Source of the DNA: Ophioceras dolichostomum
Lineage: Eukaryota; Ascomycota; Sordariomycetes; Magnaporthales; Ophioceraceae
DNA length: 63,238 nt
Reading direction: 5' to 3'
Assembly (NCBI GenBank): GCA_003049485.1
Contig: PYST01000227.1
Location: 1 to 63,238 of the forward strand
Of the stretch, positions 53,985 through 63,238 are shown one piece after another; position 1 is the first letter of the stretch, and every line of letters starts with the position of its first letter. A program made the position numbers and the translations under genes. A model generated the notes under the pieces. The model saw only the letters and a list, made by a program, of their open reading frames with translations, made no database searches and was not told the DNA's origin.

Positions 53985-56900
53985 TCACACAAGAACCCAC
54001 TCACTCCCCCTCTTCACAAACTTATCAAGCAGCATCGTCAGGTCGCTCAGCGCGAACCGGCATATGTAGAACGCGAAGAACTCGGCCGCGTGTCGCGTGC
54101 AAAGCTCGAGGCCGACCTGAGTCTTGTCGGCGTGTCTGAGGCCCGGGTCCTCTACTTGTCGGGCGACTTGATCTAAGCACACACACACACGATTTGTGTT
54201 AGCATACCTAGGTGTAGGTTTATGTCTTTGCGAGAAAACAAGGGCAGACAGAAATGTTTGCTACTAGTGAAAATAAGAGAGAAGACGAGAGAGAGAGTGG
54301 AAGGGGATTAGATAGGGAGGGAGAGAGTGAGAGAGAAGAAAGAAACATACCTATAGCCTGCGCAGCATCGAAAAGTCTCGCAAGCGCAGACATATACGTC
54401 GCATACGGACCCGAGAAGCGCACACGGGTCAAATCCCTCTTGCAAGGCCGACTGGTCGGATGTCCCGTCATAGGCAGCGACGGCAACAACGCGTTGTTGT
54501 TGCTGTCGACGCCCCCCTTGCCGCCGCCGGTAGTATCCAAGAGATTCGGCGTGCTGTCCTTCCTCGCACCACCACCGTTGCCGCTGTTGTTGTTATACGC
54601 GCCTCCAAGCCCAGCAGAGGAGTTCTTCGGCCTCAGCCTCCTCCACGAGAAGCTCGACTTCCCCCCAGACACGCTCGCAGAGCGAGGGACGGCAGAACCC
54701 GACGACGACATCATGTCTCCGCCACCACCACCACCACCACCGGCGCCATCGACGCCGTTGTTACCGATGCCGTTGTTCAGACCAGCAACAACATTCGGGT
54801 TCGTCGAATCCCTAAACATAAAGCTCGCGCTCTGCACACCGACCTCGCTCCCCAGCTTCCTCGCCAGCGCCGCCTGCGCCTGCTCCAGCACGCCCTCCAG
54901 GCTCTGCATCTCCTCCAGCAGCGCGTCCGCGTCGCACGTGTCCACCCTCGCCAGCTTCTGCAGCGCCGCCGTCAGCAGGTCGCAGTTCGCGATCTTGTCC
55001 TCCAGGTTCTTGAGCTTGACCCCTTTGACCTTCCAGACGTCGCGGGGCACGAACAGCTTGTTGCTGATGTATCCCCCCCTCGGGTGGGCCAGCGTCTGGT
55101 ACAGGCACCGCATCAGCCAGAACGGCCTCAGCATCTGGTCCGTCGGGCAGGGCTCGAGCGGGACGGGGGCGTTCTCGACCACCGCGCCCGCGTGCGAAGA
55201 CGACGACGTGTTGGGGAGCAGCCCGGCGTGCGCGGGGCTGTCGGGCGAGTGGTGGAAGTCGCTCTCGAACAGGTGGAGGCCGCCCGTGGAGCCGGAGTTC
55301 ATCCGGTCCTTGAAGGACATCGCTATGGGCGTCGGGAGGGACGGCATGGCGGGCGGCGCCCCGCCGGTGTTGCTTCGGGATGACAGGCCGAACTGGCTTG
55401 AGAGGGGCGTGCCGGGGGACATGTCGGAGGCGTCGTCGCCTACCAGCGTGTTGGAGACGGACAAGTTGCGGCTCTTCATGCTTTTGAGGCTCGAGGAGGA
55501 GAAGTTCTTCCTCAGCGGGGGTTTGTTGTTGAGGATGGCGGATGATGGGGATCCGGAGCGGGTGATGTCCAGCTCTTGTTGCTGCTGCTGCATGATGCCC
55601 TGCGGTAGCGGTGGTGTTGGTGGCAGGGGTTCGCTGGCGAGGTGTGGTGACGGTACCTGCTTGAGCGGGCCGTTCCGGCCACCGGCGGCTGCGCTGGTGG
55701 AGAGGGCCTGTCGTTGCTGGGCGATGAACCCGGCTGTCTTCGGCAGAGGAGGTTGTGACGGGGTCGGTGGCGTGTTTGCCATGTAGTAGGAGGTGGCGCC
55801 GGCCGTCATCGGGTGTTGTGGAGGGCCGCCAGCCTGGGGTGGACCCAGCTGGGAGGTCTCTATCTTCAACTGCTTCGGGTTCTGCTGGCCTGAGAGCCTA
55901 CGGCTCCTGACACCCTGACCATTGACCAGACCGGAGTTCTGCTGGCCAGACGATCCGGGCCGACCAGAAGAGCCAGGCCGTCCGGAAGATCCTGGACGGC
56001 CAGACGACCCAGGACGGCCAGAGGACCCAGGGCGACCAGGTGGTAGTTCGGGTAGAGCCTGTGTGGGAGGCGGAGCCAGGGGGCCGTGCGGTGCGGGTGC
56101 GGTCTTGGCGAGGGCCGACGACAGGACGGTACCCTCGCTCACTGTCGTCAGAGTTGTGTGCGCCGTTGTAGCAGTTGGGGGATTCGATCCCGTCGACGTG
56201 TGCCACGTCCGAGCGGTGAACTCGCTCGAGTCGGATGCCCGGGGTACGTGTTGCGACCTAGAGTTGTTCATGCCGAAGGAGAAATTACCGGTTCCGTAAT
56301 CCCGCGTCAGCTCCTCTAGCATCCGCTCCTCCTCTTCCGAGTCGTTGCCGTCGTAGAATTCCTCCACTTCTGCCTCGTCCTCCAGCATTAGCTGTTCGCG
56401 GAGCCTCTTTTCCCTTTCGTTGGCCAGCTCTAGCGCCTCCCGTTCGGACTCCCGAACCCGCTCCTTTGCGAGCTCCACTTTCCTCAGTGCCCTGGCGACA
56501 ACGTCGTCACTGTCTGAGGGGTACTGGCGGGTGGCTGCGGGTTCGGTCGCGTCGTAACCGTCATCATATGCCGCCTCGATCGCGTCGTCCATCGCAGCAT
56601 CGAATGCCCCCCCGCTGTTGCCACTCGTGTTTCGCGCATGGTTCCTCCGCATACCCATGGATGACGAGCGGGAGTGTGACCGGGAGTGAGTCCGGGAATG
56701 GATCGAAGACGCGTTCGACCCGGACTCATCGATTGGATCCAGCCATGACACGGACTCGTGGCTGTTTCCTCGCCGATGCCCTCTCGAATAAGCAGCGCCG
56801 CTTGGGGGGTTCAGCCGGTCCGCAGACAATCCCGTGGCAGGCACAGGGACATCGGGAATCGGCCCCTCGACTTGCCTTCCTGGCGAGATAGGTCTCCTTG

Positions 56901-59160
56901 GCGATAGGGGTGGCGGCATGTACTGGGAGTCCATGGGCCCCATGGGCCCCATAGGCCGCGGCAGGCTCAGCTCGTTGACATTCCTGTCTCTCCTCTGGTT
57001 CTGGTTCTGCTGTGAAAAGGCCGACTGTAGCGTGTACTGCCCAGTCTGGTTCGCGAGCGACGCGAACCTCGTAGGGTGTTGCGTGGTGTTTGGCGTAAAG
57101 CCTCCGCCCACCGGCCTCTGGTTTGAATACGACTGGGACTGGTAGCCACCAGCTGACTGTGGGTCTCTGTCCCTGTCTTGGTCGTTTATTATCCGCGTGA
57201 CGGTTGCGGTCTGTATAATAGCATCGTCATCTGAGTAGTCGTCGGCAGTGAACATCGAGACGTCTTGCAGTTCGCCACGGCTTGGCCTACTTGGAAGCGC
57301 CTTGCCTCTCTGTGTTTCTGCAGGAAGTATTTCATCAAGCTCTTCTATACGAGTAGTGTAGGTTTTGCTCTATCAAGAGGGTGTAATCCACGGTTAGATA
57401 GAACACAAGTCGTAGAGGAAAGGAAAGGAGGAGGCAATGGGGAAGCAAGCCGCGGCAAGTCCAATGGGCGTCCAATGGGCATGCGCGACAAGACAAGGAG
57501 CTACAGATGAGAGGGGCCGACTCACGATTGCTTCCAGCTTTCTCCTGTCATCATCGCCATTGGTCCTTAGCAGGACCTGTTGGAGAAGGTCGCATGCCTC
57601 AGCATATGCTTCCCGGGCACCCTCGAAGTTCCTGGCATTATCAAGTTGGACGGCAGTGTTTGCCTTTTGCAAAGCGCGGGACAGCATCTGCTTCTGCGAC
57701 GGCAGCTTGCTCGACCGGTCTCTGCTCCTCGACGAAGCGTTGGTGTCTGAGCTCCCCTTCGCGGCCTGGGACCGATTCCTCGAGTGGCCCTTGGAGTGTG
57801 AAAGTTCCCCCCCGCCCCGATCGTACATCAGGCTTGTGTCGCTCATCCCTCTCGCATGCGACGGGCGAACGTCGCGCTCCCCGGCCGGTGACGAAAAAGA
57901 GAATGTGTCATACGTCGAGTACGTCGTGTATGTCGTCGCTACGCTATCATTTCGAGTGTGGAGCGGTTCATCTGCGAGACTGCCGTTTCGAGCGCGTTCG
58001 ACGGCAGAAGCAGGGGCTGCGGGGGTATTTGTCGTCGTTGTCGTCGTCGTGGCGGCGGCTCCGGCGGGGGGCGTGGCTGCTGAAGCGGAGGCGGCGCCAG
58101 AGGCGACCTCCTGCTCCAGAGAAGGGAGAGCAACGATAGGCGGAAGGCTCTCTAGCGGAGGAATAGGCGCAGGTGCGGGGGAAGGCGACTGGCGGCGCAC
58201 GCGAGTGCCCGAGCTGGATGGGGGGCGATTCTTCTGCAGCTTCCGGGGAGGCGAGTTGTAGACTGAAGGCCCGGCAGGGGAGGCCTGGGTCGAGAACTGG
58301 GACTGAAGGCTCGGGAACTGAGACTGCGACTGCAGGGCGACAGCGTCGATGCTCTGGCGGCGGCCGAAACTGACGGACGCGCGACTCGACGTGGTGGAGG
58401 CTGACCAGCGGTTGAGGTTGCGAAAGCCGTCGCTCAAGCCGCCGGCCGAGCTGGAACGCGATGGACGTCTCTTGGACTGCGGCGGCGACTGCGATGACGT
58501 TGAAGGCCACCGTGGTGGGGGGTAGTCGTCGGGGTCGATCACCTGAGACGAGGATATCGGCTGATGGACATTGAAAGGGTTCTGAAAGACGACCTGCTGC
58601 TGTTGGTACTGGTACTGCGGCTGTTGGTGGTGGTGTCCTGATCCTGATCCTGATCCAGACTGGTGTTGTTGTTGTTGTTGTTGCTGCTGCTGCTGATTAG
58701 AGAACGGTTGAAGATTCGGAGGGGGCAACAGGGACGAGGTTCTCGGAAGCTGCGCCGGTTGGAATGAAGACGAGGATTGCGAGTTGGTCGGGAAGTGGTA
58801 GGCTTTGGCAGCAGCCGTGCGAAGGTTCGACGGTGTGGCGGCACTGACAGTGGCATTGGCGTGGGCACTGACTCCGGTAGTCGCTCCACGGCCGCGGCCG
58901 GTGGTCTCAGGCCCAGAAGCGTAAGGACTCGAAGAAGGCCCAGGGATGAGGTAGTGACTGTGACTGCTGGCAGCAGCAGTGCTGGCCGTGGCTCCAGTTG
59001 CCACGGCTGTGGTCGTTGGTACAGGTGGCAAAGCTGCTGTGGGTGGGCTGGTTTGAGTTTGGATTTGGGTTTGGGTTTGTGTCGTTGTCGTTGTTGTTCT
59101 TGTTGTTCCTGTGTATGGCGTGGCTGCTGGTTGGGCAAACACGCTGTGCGGTGAGGGCAT
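53985..59160 (-). CDS. Large MIT-domain protein with long disordered regions
   Basis: Three exons (59160-57526, 57369-54351, 54172-53985) fit in phase to 1613 residues. Residues 1-470 are low-complexity (Thr/Gln/Ser, polyGln, SGSGSG). An MIT domain spans about 490-570 (LSRALQKANTAVQLDNARNFEGAREAYAEACDLLQQVL..KLEAISKTYTTRIEELDEIL), crossing the first intron. A Ser/Pro-rich stretch with RSHSRSHSRSS and an acidic coiled segment (RALRKVELAKERVRESEREALELANEREKRL) follows, with five GRPGSS repeats. A folded C-terminal domain starts about residue 1230 (FWLMRCLYQTLAHPRGGYISNKLFVPRDVWKVKGVKLKNLEDKIANCDLL) and ends in exon 3 (FFAFYICRFALSDLTMLLDKFVKRG). MIT domains bind ESCRT-III tails, so endosomal or membrane-remodelling work is likely but inferred. 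The C-terminal fold is unnamed to me. Confidence 0.87.
55947..56039 (-). repeat. 18-bp tandem repeat encoding (GRPGSS)5
   Basis: Five imperfect 18-bp units inside exon 2 of the MIT-domain gene encode Gly-Arg-Pro-Gly-Ser-Ser in a row. Synonymous differences between units (e.g. CCTGGA/CCAGGG-type) show that the peptide rather than the DNA is conserved. Confidence 0.8.
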
Positions 59161-62100
59161 CCCGTCCAGGTCGTCTTCGCCTTCCCTCTTTCCACTTTCC
59201 TCAACTCTTTCCCAATAACCCCGTACTTCCGATATCCTGCAACATAAACCGTCTAGACCCCCCTCGCCTGCTGCTGCTCGACGCTAGGTATCGCTCTATC
59301 GGTCTGTCACTTGCAGCAGCGCTCTCCAGGCCAGGCGAGAGCGGGAGAGGGAAGGCAGGCCCGCCGTTCGCAATCAGCCGGGGTTTGGCTCGTCTGGGCT
59401 CTGGGATCTCTGGGGTTCGCCCGGCCTTTTCGAGACTGGTGAATGGAGACAGGCGACAGGCGACGGGCGGGAGAGCGGTTCAATTGGGGGGACGATTCGG
59501 ACTAAGCACGTAGGTCGTCTCGGTTTGCAGTTGCTGTGTTTGGCAGTGATAGGCCAGCATGAGGAGACCGGGCAAGATTGCGTGCGGTGTGGTGCTCCTA
59601 TCCTGCCGCTCCTGTTGCTCCTATTGCCCGTCCGATGTCTGTCACTTATGACCGCTCAGGCGCGATAATTCAGACCCAGGCCATTATTATGGCGTTCGAG
59701 TGGATCGGGGTTCGTATGCGTTTTTTTTGTTGCAAGGATTCAATCAATGCCTGGGCATTTGGGGTTTTTGGGGACGACTGCCTCTTTTTTTCCCTTGACC
59801 CTTTTTTTCGGCGAGGGGACTGTTTTGGGCGACAGAATGGCCCGACTGGGGTTGGATTGCGTGTGGGAATCCCTCTTCAGGAACAGCCACGAAAAGTGAC
59901 CACAAATGCGGCAAGGCAAGGGGATGGAAGCCAGGGGCTCGCGCACTCCACGATAGGTACGAAATTCGTTCAATGGCGCCAGACAGACGGTGCCTCAATC
60001 CATCGAGTGCGATCCATTGATTGATTGAACCTGGACCTGACCGACCCCTACTGCAGGTGTCTTTTGCCTAGTCCGGAAGATACCAGACGCTTCCCTTGGA
60101 CTCCTGGAGACTCTTGGACTCTCCTGTGCTTCCCAAGAGTTTGTGATCAATGATGCTGTCCACCCCAGTGCTGGTGCTGGCTGACTGTTGTGCCTTGATG
60201 TCCGGCGTCCCGCCCATCAGCGCCGTTGCAGAATTCTGCAGGCACCATACGACACCAATTGGCTGCTGGCTGGGGGGTTGTCGGGGGCTTGTCACCGCCA
60301 GCTGACAGCAGCTAAGAGCAAAAAGGGGCACCCCACACCACGATAGATCCAATTTGACTAGGCGCTCGGGCACACCACCACAGTTCCCACCAGGAACCAC
60401 ACAGATTGTCCAAATTGCTAGCCCACCACCCGACTCAGTGGTACCTGATCCAATCGAGATACCGGGACTTCCCAGCACCCACACCCAACGAGAGCGAGTA
60501 CCCGGCCAGCTCCGTGTACTTGCATCTCCGGCGCCGCTTTTCTCTATCAAAAGGGGTATCCATCCCCTCCTTCCCTCTTCGTTTCTGATGGTACGGAACG
60601 GTAGGCTACGGAAGAATAATGGCATGGCTTGCATTGCTTGCATGGCTTGCATGGCATTCTAGACGATCGTCGACGGACCGCTACCTGTCGTACACCAGCA
60701 CCTAGCAGCACCCAGCAAGAACTCGAGTCCGGCGCCATGCGTGGTGGCATGGTGGCATGGTGAGATGCACCGAGGACGATCGAGGGTCATCGAGAGGAAG
60801 AGAAACACAACACGCCCGACACGACACAGCACGACAGGGCACGACGGGGCACTACCTTACCTAAACTCGATGAAAGTGAGACGTGCAGCAACAGACGGGT
60901 GCCAACATGCCGCGGCCGGCTGGGAGGCCACCAGAGCCGCATCTAACTTTGCCTTTCCATTTTGCAGTGATTCCCGGCACTTCGCTAATGAAAGCTGAGT
61001 AGCTGCGGAGTACTCCGTAGCCTGTAGCCTGCCGGGAGACGAACGAACTAACATGAACATGTGGTGATCGTCTCGCCCGTACGACCAAGGGAGGAAGACA
61101 TTTCGTATATCGATGCAACGACGCCCTGTTTTCGAGAGGCACATGGCAACACAACAATGGGGGGCTTATTTCTTCTTCTTCTCAGCTGCTCTCTGGGATG
61201 TTTCTGCACTGACACTTGTATTCCCAGAGACAAATTTATCGGTCGGTACCTTACGCTCAGTCATTCGCGTCGATTCACATATGTGGTACAGAGACCAAGC
61301 CTTCGTGAGTTGTGTGCGCGTGGCTCTGTGGGCTGGCTAGTACTATAAAGTGAAAGCCTGGTCCAAGCGCTAGGGGGCCAGGGGGGAATCTGGGCAATAA
61401 ACGTCCAGTGATAGAGTAAGAAGACGAGGACGATTCCAGAAAGAAGCTAGAGAAACGAAAAAGAGCAAGCAAATAGAACAACGGCCCGCTCGGAAAGCAT
61501 GGATACCGATGCGAGAGAAACTCTCTTTTTGCGCAGGGCAGCTCATCACTCTCTTTGCCCCCAGCAAGTCCGGGGCCAATTCTCACCCAGCTCAGAGGGC
61601 TGCAGAGGTCTGCAAAACACGGACAGTTTCATCGAGCCTTCGCAACGGCCCCAAACAACCACCTCAGGTTGCTCAAGACGGGGGGATGGGGGGATGCGAG
61701 TGAGCGTATCGTGTGTCTGCCTGTTTCCCTTCACGTTACCACCACCCATTCGACTGACTGCTTCTGACTGCCTTGTACGCCCCCGCTCAAGCGGTCAAGA
61801 GCTCGGATGAGGCCGGGGAGGGGGAGAACATGCGAGGCGCCCACATGGTGTCATCACGACGATCCGCCGCCGTGCTTATTGATTCCTTACTACAAGTCGT
61901 TGTATGCACATCACTAGTATGACAGGTATAAGTGATGTTTCCACTGTGACCGAGAGACATGGCGGCGGCGTCGCGCGCGAGACTAGCCTGGGCGGGTTTC
62001 CTGAAGCAATAATATTAGCCAGCTCCCTACTATTTCCCTCAGGATGGCGGCTAACCACACTTTTTGCTTCCTCACCTTCTTTCAGCCCCACACGAGTTGT

Positions 62101-63238
62101 CTCTCTCTCTTTCTGCTCTAGGCTCATCAGGGCTCAATAAAGTTCTTCTTTTTCGTTTTCTATGACAAACCTTAAGATGTGACAATGGCGGGCGCCCATC
62201 CCGCAATATCACTAGAGGCTTCACATCCGAGATCCGACTGTCAGACAACAGGCATCATCCTTCCTTCTCGTCTTCCATGTGAGACCCTTTCACTATCTTC
62301 GTCAAGCTGTTGCAATTTCGTAGAGTTCATCACGGGCTACCAAATGAACAACCCCTCATCCATTCCCCCGTCCCTATAATCCCCATATCATCATCAACCC
62401 CCTCATTCATCATTCATGGGTAGGTACCTGTCATCACCGTCATCCCCACCATCAGACTTCCTCCCACTCGCAACCGGACTTGGGAATGGCCGGTCAGTGT
62501 CACAACGAAAAAGGCATGGTGCTAGCACGGTCGTTCCCCCAGGCAAAGGAAACATTTGTTCCGTCATCCGAGCAGGGGCCGAAAAAGGGCATTTGTTTTA
62601 TCTGCTACCAATCTACCATGCTTTGCCCCAGTCCCAGACGAGGACTCCCCCAGTCCACTTGTTCCAGACCACAACCACCACCACCCCAGGACTCCGGACG
62701 TTGCGTTGCGCACTGACGACAGAGCCCAGCACACTCATCAAGCACTCAAGCACTCAAGCACTCGAGTTCTCCCTTGCTTCTTGGGCCCTTGCGCTTATTG
62801 TGAGATCCAAGATTCAGAAAACCCAACAAGGAAGTTGAGCCTCCTCCATTAATTCTATCGATCCATCGATCATGCCCGCCTCAGAACAAACAGCGGACCG
62901 TCAACTCTCAACGGTCCGCAACCCTACTTGGCCGCAGGCAATAAGAACGGCCCGTAACTGTAAAACCCCCCCATGATATTTGCTCCGGCCGGGGCCTTGG
63001 ATTGAAACAGGAATATCAGAACACCCCATCCGCTATACCTCGCGTACTCCGCAACGTTTCGAACTTCTCTATAGAATCATAACATCCTCCGTTATTATTA
63101 ATGAAGCATTGTTGTATCAACGGGGCAACCGAAGAAACAAAAAATAAAAAGGGAATTGTAAATCATCACATCCCATGGCCACCCATCCAAAGCTCCAAGA
63201 GCGAAACGTCTCTCCATCACGTCCCCCCTCCCCCCTCC
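59161..63238. other. 4.1-kb terminal region without a supported gene
   Basis: It begins with the promoter/leader of the minus-strand MIT-domain gene. CATGG/TTGCATGG-type short repeats occur near 60620-60660 and ACGACA-type near 60815-60850. Frames of up to 194 codons lack domains and consistent composition. A gene could begin past 63238. Confidence 0.55.

Noticed and set aside
54254..55786. 510-codon plus-strand frame
   Set aside because: Antisense of the MIT-domain gene, whose exon phases and domains fit the minus strand.
1..63238. CRISPR arrays, prophage or bacterial operons
   Set aside because: No regularly spaced repeats with unique spacers; spliceosomal introns and the intron-bearing nuclear-type tRNA show that this is eukaryotic.

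Overview
This window reads as nuclear DNA of a filamentous ascomycete (Pezizomycotina, most likely Sordariomycetes). Short introns (mostly 44-180 nt, GT..AG, many with GTAAGT/GTATGT-type donors) interrupt most genes. Genes lie on both strands, 0.3-4.6 kb apart, with no operons. The identifiable proteins are typical of that group: Mgm1, Dug3, Zrg17, Mub1/SamB, Guf1, a Zn2Cys6 regulator and a fungal rhodopsin-like membrane protein. Genus cannot be fixed from the sequence alone. Gene coordinates are the outer span of the coding region; exon coordinates, worked out by hand from splice consensus and reading-frame phase, are in the evidence.

Left part (1-12 kb): the 3' end of an NLR-type gene (NB-ARC tail plus near-identical TPR repeats) is cut by the window edge. 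Then come a five-exon Fung_rhodopsin gene (minus), 3.4 kb with no gene, and an unrecognised minus-strand gene at 8651-11344. The reading frame of that gene is continuous except for two in-frame TAG codons, both in the octamer TTAGGAAG. It is the most unusual object here (recoding or A-to-I editing candidate, nonsense-mutated gene, or missed introns).

Middle part (13-31 kb): DUG3 (glutathione degradation) and MGM1 (mitochondrial inner-membrane fusion) are divergent. MGM1 converges on the ZRG17 zinc-transporter subunit, which diverges from an uncharacterised two-TM protein. After 4.6 kb without a gene comes MUB1 (ubiquitin-ligase partner with MYND finger).

Right part (34-63 kb): a tail-anchored E2 (UBE2J/Ubc6 type, ERAD) lies just beyond an 8-N assembly gap inside homopolymers. 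Next is a Zn2Cys6 factor divergent from a secreted beta-lactamase-like protein, then a GT25 glycosyltransferase with a His/Ser-rich insertion. A small cysteine-rich secreted protein with a beta/gamma-crystallin pattern has two introns filled with TAGGTA-type repeats. These are followed by an intron-containing tRNA-Thr(CGT), the mitochondrial translation GTPase GUF1 with an upstream ORF, and a 1.6-kb-codon gene for an MIT-domain protein with long disordered segments. The last 4 kb holds no gene that I can support.

Functional themes are mitochondrial upkeep (MGM1, GUF1), protein turnover (MUB1, UBE2J-type E2), thiol and zinc homeostasis (DUG3, ZRG17), and surface/secreted/self-recognition functions (NLR, rhodopsin-like protein, beta-lactamase-like protein, GT25, crystallin-like protein). 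Nothing here suggests a classical secondary-metabolite cluster.
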